Shown here: one piece after another, positions 25,289 through 36,872 of the stretch | Position numbering within the stretch: position 1 is the stretch's first letter | Layout: each line of letters starts with the position of its first letter | DNA from: Brassica napus | Taxonomy: Eukaryota > Streptophyta > Magnoliopsida > Brassicales > Brassicaceae | Direction of reading: 5' to 3' | Assembly: GCF_020379485.1 (NCBI RefSeq) | Contig: NC_063450.1 | Coordinates: 46,838,681-46,902,680, forward strand | Length of the DNA: 64,000 nucleotides | The notes under the pieces: model-generated | Seen by the model: the letters and a program-made list of their open reading frames with translations, nothing else | Database searches by the model: none | Told to the model about the DNA's origin: nothing | Position numbers and translations under genes: made by a program

Positions 25289-25459
25289 TTACTAATATTT
25301 ACTTGGAACAAAAATATATAAAGTCATGATCAACCTTCACCGATGAAGCGGTGTGTGATTAGAAGTGGACCACAACATCTTCATCTTTCAATATTTTTTA
25401 TTTTTTAAACAATCTTCATCTTTCAATTTATGCGATAATGAAGTACACAAACTCAAAAG

Positions 25460-25832
25460 TGTTAAATAACTTATAATTTATAGTATCGAGAAATTTAAAT
25501 AAGAGTAGAATTTGATACCCGTAGGAAGCAAATAACACTAGTATAAGGGAGAGAGTTTATTATAAGGAAGAAGAAGAATATGTAATGGTTCTTTGATTAT
25601 AAACTCTTGTTATTGTTTATGGTGTACAAAAGAGTGAGATGAGTGATGGTATTTATAGTGAACAACAATACATAAAATAACAAAGATAGTGCTTAATTTG
25701 GTAAATGAGTGGGTGATCATAGTGTTTGATGAGTAGATGATCATAGTGCTTGAGTTGGTAAAGGAGTGGATGATCATAGTGCTTGAGTTTGGTAAAGAAG
25801 TGAATGATCATTTCAATGCTTAATTTATAACA
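25460..25832 (-). repeat. Copia LTR (3' LTR in element orientation)
   Basis: Near-identical to 30753-31128; by eye they differ by a 3-bp indel near the TGTTAA end and one substitution near 25803. It contains a minus-strand TATA box (TATAAAT, about 25651-25657) and short internal direct repeats built on GATGATCATAGTGCTTGAG. Confidence 0.9.
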
Positions 25833-26969
25833 CTCCCCCTTGATCATCCATCTTGTATTACGTAGTGCCTCGTTAAAAACCTAGTCATGGAAAACCCAAT
25901 ACGAAAAACCGTAGTAAAAGTAAAAAGAGTACAACTACGTAAGCTCCCCCTCGAATGAGTAGTCATAGAACCTTTAGAACAATGATAGATTTTCATCTCT
26001 AAAATTGTAACATTCTCTTTGGTTGTCTATCTTTTGTATGTTCTTTGTTGCCTCGTTAAAACCTTGTCATGGAAAAACCCAATGAGATATAAAAAAACCA
26101 TGATAAGGAAAAAGAGTACAACCACACTTACTATCATATTTCTTTCCCTGGAAACAATATCTTCAGGATATGCATTCCAATCAACTCTCTTCAGAGAATT
26201 AAGCTTAAGAGAATAAACTCTATTCATTTCTATTATGATATCTAGGTCCTTTAGACTTCTTGTCCATAATTCTCTTTTGACTTAGACAATAGTTTATTGG
26301 TCTATTTGGATTTCAAACCAAATTTCTTACATATAATCGTATAGAAATTCGTCTCGTACATACGAATTATTCATTTGTAACTATAGAAGTTACTATTATG
26401 ATTTTCTTTCTTTTCATATGAAATTACATCTTTCAGTAATGAAAAAGATTAATAATTTTCTTAAATAACACTCTTACGTATGGTATTTCAGGACCAAACA
26501 TATACGAGCGTCTTAAATAAAATACTTTAAGGATCTTTATGATAACATCTTAGTTTTAGATCTCCAGTTTAGAATACATAAAACAATATAGTATTGTCAA
26601 GAGTTTTCTTCCAAAATATAATTTTTCTATAACTCTTCAGGAGTTTTGATTATATTCAAATCATGATTCTATTGATTTATAATCTCTTGATAAATACAAA
26701 TAGATACATTTGTTAACCTTATAATATTTCATATATCCCATAAAATAGTTTGTTTCAATTCGATCGAATATGCAGAGTTCCCGGGAACATGATTTTGATA
26801 TCATCAATCCTTCATGGATTATACTTTCAGGGATTAACATTTTTCAAGTGGATTGTTTCATTCAAGTTCTTCCTTTATTACCAGACTATAAGGAATTTAA
26901 AACTAGTTGCATCTACCACATGAAATTATGTCTCTTCACAATTAATTTCATATTGATCATTCTTTGTGT

Positions 26970-27395
26970 GCAACGGTTCATTTACATCTCACTTGTTTTA
27001 CACCTTTTAGTGTATGGACTACTGGTCCAAATACTTCTCTATTTCACAAGAAGTTTATATCTTTGTCTATTGCATCTTTCTGATTTGGCCAATCATTTCT
27101 TTGTGTACACTTTTCAATAGACTTTCTTTCATGATCCTCTTTCTCATTTATTATATCAACTGCTACTTTGCATGTATAATATCATCGACGTCAATTTTCT
27201 TATCGGTTCCATTTTGTTTCATACATGACATAACTTATTGAGATCTCTTCATTTGTCTCAGGTACCTGAATTTTCGTCAGTCATGTTTAATTTCTCTTCG
27301 GGAGATCATACAAAACTATATTGCCTCGTTTTGACCATTATCAATATATGCTCCTTTTCATTTACGAGGATTTATCTTGGGAACCAATCTGTTTA
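26970..27395 (-). pseudogene. Decayed copia pol fragments (integrase C-terminus and RT start)
   Basis: On the minus strand, 27395-27345 resembles the conserved RPxGxKDKNPRKRKG stretch downstream of copia integrase. 27093-26970 resembles the reverse-transcriptase entry: WPNQKDAIDKDINFL, a stop, then REVFGPVVHTLKGVKQV. The order matches a minus-strand copia element. Multiple in-frame stops and shifts show this is not functional. The fragment call rests on motif memory rather than alignment. Confidence 0.6.
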
Positions 27396-29821
27396 CCACG
27401 ATGCAGGCGTGACTAGCAGTTTGATATTGTTCTTGTAGAACATTTATTCTTATTGGAGCATTTACAGCTGATATATGTGACTTGATCACTATATTTATAT
27501 GGGTCGTGTCTGACAACTGATTTAGTAAGTTTTGAAATGAATTATCTTTTGGACTTCTATTTCACATTGTGTTTAGCCCGAGGATCAATGATAATTCATT
27601 TCAACTTATTTTCTTTTCCAGCTGTTTATTTTCTCCCCCTTATGTTGGAAGTACTAACTCACTTTTAGAATTCATGTATAGCCTTACTTATAGTTTTCGG
27701 GGATGGCTCTGGATTCTTAAGTGTCAATAGAGATTTATATCCAACATATATTTCCAACCTCATTTAAAAACACATCTTCATTTGAAGCTCTGTGGCGGAG
27801 CAACATCCAACATTCTTAGATGAAAATGAATGGTTTCTGATTCTATACCAATGATGGGGAGAACTAGTGAAAATTTATTGGCTTGATGCGATCCAATGTT
27901 GCTCAAAATGTTTAGCACTTATCTCAGTGAATGTGCTATAGTCGTTAAAGACTTTAAGAAGTGAATTCACCAATATTATAAAAATGCATAGTGGGTGATC
28001 AGTCCACTAACATCTTCGTTATTTATGCCAATATCTTATTTTGGCTGGTGAAAACCATATTACCCTTTTATCTTATGGGTAAGCAACATATGTCAAATCA
28101 TTCGGAAGAATCTTCTGGTTCTTATATGACTATGCATATGACCTTTAAGTATATATTCGCATTATTAATGAACCAAAATGGTCTAACTGATTCATGCCAA
28201 ATGTAAACTTCTAGTTTACTATACATTTATCTTCATTATACTAATCTTTGTGTAGTACAATATATAAGAGGCTGTAGATATTTTCTCTAAAATACTTATA
28301 CTGCTTTGAGAATTATTTCTGATTGAAATGTATATATCATTTCGTTTGCTTATTGTCTCAACATAAGTGTCTCAAAATCTTACGGATTTACTTTGAGAAA
28401 AATTCATTAATCTTAGTTTTAGTGTAAACATAATCTTCTGGATGTTTGACTTATCATAAAAAGTGAGATTCTTTAACTCTTCCCCTCGAGAGTATAATAC
28501 TACAGGTTTATCAATCTCGAATGTATCTCATTTTCTTAATCAACAACATATCCTACATGGGTTATGTATTTTTCGTAGATCCTTTTAACTTTTGATACTT
28601 ATAAAAATACAATACCTTAAGAACTTTAAATTGCATTCTTAAGAACTTTAAATTAAATTTTTATGTGCAGTAATACTATGTATACTTCTGGAGCATCATA
28701 TATATCCTCTTTTTAAGCATTCTATAAGTTTTACTACCTTGTATTGTACACACAATAAATTTTCTTTCATCTTCAGATGAATTCATAATTTCTTTTCTTT
28801 ATTACCATGTTTATTTTCTCAACTTTAAGTGAGAGTATGAGTTCTATAAAGAAACTCTTTGGACCTTGACCTCATTTATGCTCACGTCTAAAACCACAAT
28901 TTATGAGTTTTTAAATGTCATATTCTCTTCAGGAGAATGAATCATAATCAACTAGACGTGATTTATCAATAGATATTTTTTCAATATATATGCATCATAA
29001 AACAATTTCTTGAAGAAATTTTACTTTTAAACTTAACATCCAACATAGTTGGCTTTATTTACCGACTTCAGGTCTTGTAATCTTTAAATGCAAAATACAA
29101 AATGAGCTTTAGGTAATCACTTCAGGTGATAATACCTTTTTTATATATATTATCTTCCAAAACTTATGGATCTTTTAGAGTCAAGCTTTAAACTTAAAAT
29201 CCTCAATATAAATGGTAATAAAATCAAAATATTTCAAATATATATAAATATGTATTAACAAAGGTGTCTTATTATATCAGAAAATAAATAAAATTTTCAT
29301 AGTAATTATTATATAAACTATATTATTACTCTCATGCTTTTTAACAAAGTTTAACCTATCAATCAATTTAATGAACAAATTCATATCACTGCCAACTTCA
29401 TGCAAATTGATTTATCTAATCAAGTTTGTTAAACTTGTGTATAAAGCATAAAAATACTTATCTTATAAACAGAAGTATATCGGCGATGAAAGTTTCAGCT
29501 GTTCACGTTTCTGAATTGGCTGATAACTTGTACATATCTTTCCGAGAGAATACACAATCCTGAAAACTTTAAATTTTTGCTCATATAAACATGGCCATTA
29601 CATTAGTAAATATCAACATATAATCCAAATTCTTTTATGATATTAGACCAAAGACTAATCGACAACAAAACTAACCGATTACAAATAATTTCTTTTATGA
29701 TGTTAGACCATGAATCATAAAGTATGTTTCCTTAATACCATTAAATCATGAAGCATATTAAAGTATAATAAGCAAAATTTAATTCATAAAATAACTATTA
29801 TTCTTACATATAGACAAGCGT

Positions 29822-29823
<2 letters not shown>

Positions 29824-29865
<42 letters not shown>

Positions 29866-29892
29866 TCTAAAATGACTATATATATATATATA
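29824..29892. repeat. TA dinucleotide microsatellite
   Basis: Two long TA runs separated by a short unique piece (CGTCTAAAATGAC). They lie inside the copia element, just downstream (in element orientation) of the small hydrophobic ORF. Length is likely polymorphic. Confidence 0.9.
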
Positions 29893-29952
29893 TTTTTTTT
29901 TTTTTAGAATTTCGCAATTTTAAAATGAATCATTTATTATGAACTTCATAAT

Positions 29953-30120
29953 TTAAAAACCGTTTACATTAATCATACAAGAAATTACAAGGAGAAGCGA
30001 TGTAAATAAAATTAAACCGATATTCATCTTAAATTCACTCGGAGTAAATTCTCCAACGAATAAACCATAAATAGAAACACAAATAAAAATGACACATAAA
30101 AACAAAAGTGCGCGAATCAT
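29953..30120 (-). CDS. Small hydrophobic ORF in the copia 5' internal region
   Basis: A 55-codon minus-strand ORF beginning MIRALLFLCVIFICVSIYG and ending at TAA 29953-29955. It has two strongly hydrophobic stretches (residues about 4-22 and 33-50) joined by a short polar linker (EFTPSEFK), so it would be a two-helix membrane peptide. About 100 bp upstream on the same strand is a TATA-like CTATAAATACA (near 30213-30223), followed by a CT/CA-rich leader. It is the only stop-free piece with gene-like layout in this element. I do not recognise the family; chance cannot be excluded at this length. Confidence 0.35.
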   Translation of the reverse strand: MIRALLFLCVIFICVSIYGLFVGEFTPSEFKMNIGLILFTSLLLVISCMINVNGF

Positions 30121-30420
30121 CTTTCTTGAAATGAAAAATCGGAGGAGAGCGATTTGAAATTTTTGAGAGAAGATGAAATGTTTTGGATGATGAAATGGAG
30201 TGAAAATGAGTTGTATTTATAGATGAAAATTACTGTTCATGACCGTTGGAGAAAGGGGAAATTTTTGAAAAAATTTCTTTGTGACCGTTGGGGTTAAATC
30301 GAGTGCACCAAAAATTAGTCTGGAAATATCCTATTAAACTGTCAATCAAATCTATAAAATTTCATAAAAGTGAAAAATTATGACAATGAAATATTTATGT
30401 TATATGACAACAAATCATGC

Positions 30421-30712
30421 GACGGCTCAGCCGATCAATGCAGAATAATAAATAAATTATACGGCGGCTCGGCAGACCAATTAATAATAAACAGAATATA
30501 AGGCGGCTCAGCCGACCAATAAATAATAAACAGGATATAAGGCGGCTCGACCGACCAATAAATAATAAACAGGATATAAGGCGGCTCGGCCGACCAATAA
30601 ATAAATTAAATTACTAGTAAATAATATAGGCGGTATTCCGGCCATTATAACATGATATAAATAATAGTAGAGGCGGTATACCGACCATTATAACAGGGTA
30701 TAAATGATACAA
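30421..30712. repeat. 39-bp tandem repeats (GGCGGCTC-type) in copia leader region
   Basis: Units starting at 30463, 30502, 30541 and 30580 with exact 39-bp spacing, each GGCGGCTCRGCCGACCAAT followed by an AT-rich half; a more diverged unit precedes them at about 30422. Two related units with GGCGGTATNCCGRCCATTATAAC follow at about 30630 and 30673. The GC-rich cores are partly self-complementary. They lie just inside the 5' LTR in element orientation, where the leader and packaging region would be. Confidence 0.85.
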
Positions 30713-30752
30713 ATAAATTTTACCGAATCGCAGAGTGATCGTGCTGATAACG

Positions 30753-31128
30753 TGTTAAGAAATAACTTATAATTTATAGTATCGAGAAATTTAAATAAGA
30801 GTAGAATTTGATACCCGTAGGAAGCAAATAACACTAGTATAAGGGAGAGAGTTTATTATAAGGAAGAAGAAGAATATGTAATGGTTCTTTGATTATAAAC
30901 TCTTGTTATTGTTTATGGTGTACAAAAGAGTGAGATGAGTGATGGTATTTATAGTGAACAACAATACATAAAATAACAAAGATAGTGCTTAATTTGGTAA
31001 ATGAGTGGGTGATCATAGTGTTTGATGAGTAGATGATCATAGTGCTTGAGTTGGTAAAGGAGTGGATGATCATAGTGCTTGAGTTTGGTAAAGAAGTGGA
31101 TGATCATTTCAATGCTTAATTTATAACA
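30753..31128 (-). repeat. Copia LTR (5' LTR in element orientation)
   Basis: Partner of 25460-25832. A minus-strand TATA box lies at about 30946-30953. The adjacent internal sequence in element orientation begins CGTTATCAGCACGATC, which would hold the primer-binding site; it only partly resembles the initiator-Met tRNA complement. Confidence 0.9.
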
Positions 31129-31246
31129 AAAAGTATTTAATAAATCAAAGAATAATAGTCCATTAGAGAAAGCCGCCACAATGGCAATGGAAAATAACCA
31201 AAATATCACTTTCCTCACTAGTCATTATTTTTTTCTTTCTATAAAC

Positions 31247-32344
31247 CTATAGGAACAGAATCAAAACAACCAGCAGAGCATAATAACCGGTAACATTCCC
31301 CGACAAGAATCTCTCTGATACGCCGCAGTTTCCAAGAGAATCTTTCAGCTCCGCCAGTGAATCCAACCGCAACTTCGGATTCGGCCCATATAGCCTGAGT
31401 ACACCTGCCACGTCATCAACCGTAAGGTCAACCTTCTTGGTCCTTGGCCGGAGAGTCGGGTACATAACCGCTGACTCACGCGAGCTGTGTCCTAACCCCA
31501 GCAAGTGACCAATCTCGTGAGTCGCCACCGACTCCAAGTCAACTGCAACCTTTGATCCGAAGTCGTCGTTGACGACCCACGTCTCCGCCGCGTCGAAGTG
31601 GACCCGTCCGTTCTTCGGCGCAAAAGCGTGTGCTAAAGTCCCGAGGACTCCGTCAAACGGCTGCCCGTCACCGTGATCCCCGGCGAAAAACCCGATCTTT
31701 AAATTCGCCGTCGTGTAATCATCGACCTCCTTGAAACTCACCGGAATCACGCTCGCCCACCGGCCGAACGCTCGTCGGAAAACTGTTTTGACGTCGTCGG
31801 ATATCGGGTAATCGAGTTTGTGTGTTTCCGAGAAGGCGTAGGTTAGCGTGTCGCGGCTCCACTTCGGCTTACCGCCGAAGTACGTGTAACGCGCCGTCAC
31901 GTGCATGCCGTTGTTGATCATGTGTGTATCGCTAACGCCACATCGCGGTGACGACATGAGGGTGACGGTACTCGTGTCGAGTCTCCCGGTTATCGGTAAA
32001 CCGAGATTCTTTTGGTACAGAGAGATTGCTGATTCGAGGCGGCCATCGAACACGTCGGAGAAGCTCTTAGAGCTATCACTACCGTTGTCTTTGACGTAAC
32101 CGAAACGGTGGAGGTATCTTTTGAGCTCGGATACGCCGCTGACGTGGCTGCCTAGTTGGACGTCTACAAGACGTGAGAAATCATGCCGCGTGGAGTTGCT
32201 GACTTTTATTGTTTGAGTTGCTTTTGTTGTATATTCATTTGGGAGGTTTCTGGCGGAGAGCCGGCGAGGGAAACAGAATAAGATAACGGAGATGATTAAG
32301 ACAAAACAGAGAGCTATGTTTCTATGGGTTAAATTCAGAGTCAT
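31247..32344 (-). CDS. 1-MMP: Matrix metalloproteinase (matrixin, 1-MMP-like)
   Basis: Secreted zinc endopeptidase of the plant MMP family, likely plasma-membrane or wall-associated. Single exon, 365 residues, close to the Arabidopsis family length. In order: an N-terminal hydrophobic signal (residues about 9-25); a prodomain with a peptidoglycan-binding-like fold; the cysteine switch PRCGVSD with Cys near 135; a catalytic domain with the zinc motif HEIGHLLGLGH starting near residue 276 and the Met-turn AVMYP; and a C-terminal hydrophobic tail (YYALLVVLILFL) that suggests GPI anchoring. All catalytic and inhibitory residues are present. The coding sequence is GC-richer than its surroundings. 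A copia element ends only about 115 bp beyond its stop codon. Confidence 0.95.
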   Translation of the reverse strand: MTLNLTHRNIALCFVLIISVILFCFPRRLSARNLPNEYTTKATQTIKVSNSTRHDFSRLVDVQLGSHVSGVSELKRYLHRFGYVKDNGSDSSKSFSDVFDGRLESAISLYQKNLGLPITGRLDTSTVTLMSSPRCGVSDTHMINNGMHVTARYTYFGGKPKWSRDTLTYAFSETHKLDYPISDDVKTVFRRAFGRWASVIPVSFKEVDDYTTANLKIGFFAGDHGDGQPFDGVLGTLAHAFAPKNGRVHFDAAETWVVNDDFGSKVAVDLESVATHEIGHLLGLGHSSRESAVMYPTLRPRTKKVDLTVDDVAGVLRLYGPNPKLRLDSLAELKDSLGNCGVSERFLSGNVTGYYALLVVLILFL

Positions 32345-32412
32345 GGCAAAAAAAGATTCTGAAAGTTCTGATTTTAAATAACCGTGGAGGTAGGATAGAA
32401 AAAGAGGAAATA

Positions 32413-32420
32413 GTTATATA
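32413..32420 (-). promoter_or_regulatory. Candidate TATA box of the metalloproteinase gene
   Basis: Minus-strand TATATAAC about 70 bp before the start codon, which leaves room for a short leader of about 40 bases. There is a competing AT-rich TATTTAAAA closer to the ATG. Inferred from position only. Confidence 0.4.
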
Positions 32421-35400
32421 GATTCTAACGTGAGGATTACCTTTAAACCCAAAAGGAATCTGGAAGTTGGACTATGACTTGGAAGTTGCTTCGGTTGGGT
32501 CAACTGAATCATGTCCGGTCTAGGAATACAATGTGAAGATCCTTGTCCTAATAGAACAACATTTTTTTTTGGCACAAATCCTAATAGAACAAACTAATAA
32601 CCCAATTAAATCCTGCCACAGATTAAGTTTAATTAGATGGGCATGCATGCTTTTATCTATGACAACCATATTGTATTTACATATCATTCTTGTATCTTAA
32701 ACGACTTATCTGGCGATATTTATATAACTATTTTTTAAAAGAAATTTATATAACTCCCTACTACTAACTCTAAAGCTTATTCTCTGATTTCTCTAATTTG
32801 ACTTTTTAAAATTGTATTTTCCAAAAGGCATCTACGTGTTAATTTGCATTGAATTTGGCATAATTCATTATAAGTAGTTAACTTGGAATCTCGCTAAAGG
32901 TATAAAGTTCTTCTATAAGGGTTGCGGTTTTTAGTTTTGTCATTCTTATTTAAGTTTAGACTCATGAGTACATTAGCGATAGACATCTTGGATTTCTTGT
33001 TTATATCTCATTTTCTTTTAACCTTAGTATAATATAATCGAAAAGTATATATATTCAGTCTCCAATTAATAAAATCTTTATTTTTATAGTCATAAGAAAT
33101 TTAGTAAACCACGTTATATTTTCTAGATCGTTTACTCTTCTTTGTTTTTAGTTTGTTTCCGAGTTATCTTCTCGCATCTGTCGTAACACTATTTTTAAGT
33201 TGACCACTCTTAACAAAAAAAAAACATTTATATAAATGCATCGAAGTCATCTTTAAAACTTCTCGAAAATTGGATGAAGAAAACTGAGGAGCTAGATGTA
33301 GAATATAATTATATGTTTTGTTGTGTAAATTTCTTAAATATGTATATAGAAAGACTATCGTAGGCGTTAACTAGAGCTACATGAGAGTTTTCGTACTGTT
33401 CATGCTGTTTTCAAGGAGTACATCCCAAAATATATATTTCAAATAAATGTATTTATATGTCTGCACAGAGTATTAATCGGCAATAAAACCACATATGCAA
33501 TTAATGGATTGATATTTGGGAATAAATTGGGCAAATTAAACGATGAGTAACATAGATGATGTGAATGTCTTCGTTGGAGTATAGCTGAGGTCTAATGAGT
33601 TTGTTGACCATAATTATTAATTAGGTATATTTCAATTTCAATAATATCGGATCTTTCTTTCTTTTTTGTTGTTCTTGTTATCTATTATCCAAGAATGAAA
33701 ATAAGACCCTTTTAAGGTTTACTATGTTAGATTCTTGGTTATAAGGAAAGTTCGTCTGCAGAAGAAACCCCTAGGGATCGGTAAGGGGGTTACGTGTGAG
33801 ATGAGACCACCAACATAAGAGCTCTCCTCCTAAACAAGATAGGGAGATTCAGTACAGTGCGAGCATGTTAGGAGGCCTAAGACAAATCAAAACATACATT
33901 TATTGTTTTAATTAATAGTAATAAATTTAAATAAAAATAAAAATAAAACAAAATTCATGCTCTTACATAAATGTTATTTTTACATATATCAATTTTTAAA
34001 AACAAATATATTTCTAAATCTGAAAAAAAATTTGTAGCAAAAACAAAAATCAAACCTCTAAAAATATATATTAAAATCATTAAAACTGTAATACCATATT
34101 AGAATTAATCTGAAAATTATTTACTGTAAGGAAAACTGAACCACTTTAGATAACATAATATAATTAATTTGGAAAGTATTTACTCCAAGCAAAAATGACA
34201 CCTACCTTCAAAGACATTATTTACTGATATTAGGAGCCCTGGAAACTATATATGCATTACGGACCTAAGGCAAATGACTTTTTCTTTACACCATAAGCAC
34301 GACTCTGAGGAGGTTGAACCAAATGGAAAAACATTTTTTAGCGATTATATCTTCAGTTTCCTTGTCATTTTCTGTAGATCAGTCCTGATTCCTATCGTAT
34401 TGAACGTTCGTTATCCACAAACATACCTTTTCGACCTTGTTTTAAAGCATATCACCAACTACTTACAAGTAAATATGTAATTTTTAAAAAAGTAATATTT
34501 ATATTAATTCATCCATAATCTGAAAAGGTTTAATGGATTACAGCAAATGAATCGAGTGAAAAACTGGAATTAACTGATCATAATTACCGATTAACCCACT
34601 TTAAGAAGAAAAAAAACTACAACAAAAGACAGAGGACACGACCATTCCAAGCAGGCGCCACCACCTCTCATCTCCTGACCACCAGCAACAGTGGTACAGG
34701 CACTCCTCAAATTTCTCCCGCTCAAGCAACACCATCTCGACAGCAAGTCTTTAAGACATCGGGGAGCGCGACCTGTATAAATCATCCAGCGATATCGCCG
34801 AGGTTGTTGAGGTGCTGAGATAAGCAACCACAACTGACACGCTGGGAGTCTGGGACCGTATGTATAAAATCTCATTTCCTAGCCAATAAGGCAATAACCA
34901 CCCAAAGAAGAGAGCCGGGAAATGTCTCGAGTGTTGAACAACAAAAAATGAGTAGAGACTACATAAACACGCGCTGTTCCTTTGATCCTACATATATGAT
35001 ATGATACAAACTATAGTAAAGCCTAAAAATACATTTTTTCTAGGAAAATAACCTATAAATTACATATTATTAAGATATCTTGTACTATTAATCACTGCGT
35101 TACGAGAAATAACATTGTGTGTAGTATTTTCTGTGTTATTTTTTATGACCAAGCTATGTTTTTTTCGCTATCCTTGGACAATAGCTCAATGATATATTCT
35201 TTAAAAGACAAGTGACTAATTTTTTCTGTAATAAAAATACATTTTGACTTCTTTAAGAGTTTTTTTTAGTGCCACCAAGATTCTGACAAGACGAATTATA
35301 TCCATGTTAAGTAATTGATTGCTTAATTAATGATTGAACTACATAACATGACCAAATTAATTAAGCTACAAATCAGGAAGCCTGTGGTCCAATCATCCAA

Positions 35401-35857
35401 CTAAAAAAAAACTAGCATGTTATGGCAAAAGCCGTATAAACCAGTTTAATTCGGTGTAGGAGTAACTTCGACTTGGTTATCGTGTGATCATAACTTGGCG
35501 GTGGTTTTGGGACGGACACGTGTGTTGATTTTGTATCACGTGACCCCATCACAACTAACTTTAAATTCGATACTGATTCTCATGTAACAGTTGTGCTTTC
35601 TTCCATCTAATAGTTTATGTTTCCAAAAAGATATGAATAACATTATTATTAGAACTAGATCGTTTTCCGCGCTATTGGTTTTAAATCTAACAGTAGATTA
35701 TGGTGTCATGTATGATTTTTTCTTTTGGCTAGTTGCTAAAATTAGGAGTGTCATGTATGATTTTTTCTTTTGGCTAGTTGCTAAAATTACTACACATCCT
35801 CCACATATCTAGTTTGAACAATTACACTTCAGAGAAATGAACTTTGAGAAAGAATAG
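32421..35857. other. Intergenic region with one GC-richer island
   Basis: Mostly AT-rich. A patch at 33740-33880 and an island at 34600-34870 are clearly GC-richer. The island's minus strand has an open stretch of about 94 codons with no recognised family. No splice structure or domain could be assigned, so it may be a transposed gene fragment. Nothing else is recognised. Confidence 0.4.
35703..35790. repeat. 45-bp tandem duplication
   Basis: Two copies of GTGTCATGTATGATTTTTTC plus TTTTGGCTAGTTGCTAAAATTA, starting at 35703 and 35748, without visible differences. A recent local duplication without coding meaning. Confidence 0.9.
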
Positions 35858-35859
35858 TA

Positions 35860-36118
35860 CTCCCTCCGTTTTTTAATATAAGTCGTTTTAGAATTGTGCA
35901 CATAGATTAAGAAATCATTAATTTTTTATATTTTCTAAACAAAAACATCATTAATTATTTACCTAACCACAAATCAACCAATAATAAAATAGAAAGTATA
36001 TTTTCATTGGTCATATAACATTAAGTGTTAATAAATTTTACATAAAAAACCGAAAACGTCATATAATTTGGAACATAAAAAATTCTCTAAAACGACTTAT
36101 ATAAAAAAACGGAGGGAG
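35860..36118. mobile_element. Stowaway-type MITE
   Basis: 259 bp with TA duplications (35858-35859 and 36119-36120) and terminal inverted repeats CTCCCTCCGTTTTTT at both ends, extended inside by AATATAAGTCGTTTTAGA and its complement. This is the classical Tc1/mariner-derived Stowaway layout; no coding capacity. Confidence 0.9.
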
Positions 36119-36120
36119 TA

Positions 36121-36872
36121 CCATAAAATTAAGCGCAGAATATTATTCTACCAATTTGAGCTAAAGCCACAATATGTCTCATGGCTGCATATACAATTTT
36201 CCAACATAATTGAGCTATTTCTCAAGTAACCAAATTTGTTTATATATCTTATGTTAGTGGCTAAGGCTAATACAATGCGTTGGTAAGTTTAATAATCCGT
36301 AAATCGATCTTAATAAAACCGAACCGAAGTACATATATAAAAACACCCTTAAAATTAACACTTATGTACACATTAAAGCCACTGAATTAATAAATAAACT
36401 TAGGGGATGTTAGTGAGAAATGGATTTGTAATGATTATTATACTTTTCAAGTTTCGTGTTATTGGTTTATTGATTTTTACATTCTCATTAAAATCGAGTG
36501 TTATTGGTACGCGCGGTTTGTATTATGTACATTTTGTTTGCTTTTATATTGTTGTATTTATTCATTTTTTTTCTTAATTAGTTGATTTCAAGAGTTTTTT
36601 TGTCTCAAATTTATTTGTTGAATCCTTAAAAAAAAAATCATATTCTACATTTTATTTTACTTGAAAATAGTGTTTTTAATTCATATGCGGATATTATGTA
36701 CTATATTATTTTAGTTTATTTTTACTTATAAAAGATTTTATTGAATATTAAACAGATTAAAACAATAATAGAGAAAATAGCTCTCCATTGCTGTGTTAGT
36801 TTAAAACAATATTTTAGCTTGTTTCTTCATTTTGTTGTGTTAGTTTTTTTTTCTTGACTTTTATATATTTAC
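36121..36872. other. Intergenic, with a partial GTGTTATTGG repeat
   Basis: A segment near 36409-36520 carries GGGGATGTTAGTG and the words GTGTTATTGGTTTATTG and GAGTGTTATTGG, shared with the repeat near 52170-52492. The rest is AT-rich with nothing recognised. Confidence 0.4.

Larger units (their letters stand above)
25460..31128 (-). mobile_element. Ty1/copia-type LTR retrotransposon, decayed coding region
   Basis: 5669-bp element flanked by exact AAAAG duplications (25455-25459 and 31129-31133). LTRs of 373 and 376 bp begin TGTTA and end TAACA. It reads on the minus strand: a polypurine tract (opposite strand of CTCCCCCTT at 25833) abuts the LTR at 25460-25832, and the LTR TATA box also reads minus. 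Between 25850 and 26110 are two copies of a block with CCTCGTTAAAA and AAAAACCCAAT, well known just upstream of copia 3' LTRs. Copia integrase/RT fragments are recognisable but full of stops. No gag or pol ORF remains. Confidence 0.88.

Noticed and set aside
26770..27438. Plus-strand hydrophobic ORFs suggesting membrane proteins
   Set aside because: They are the reverse complement of decayed copia pol; T-rich antisense reads as Phe/Leu/Ile.
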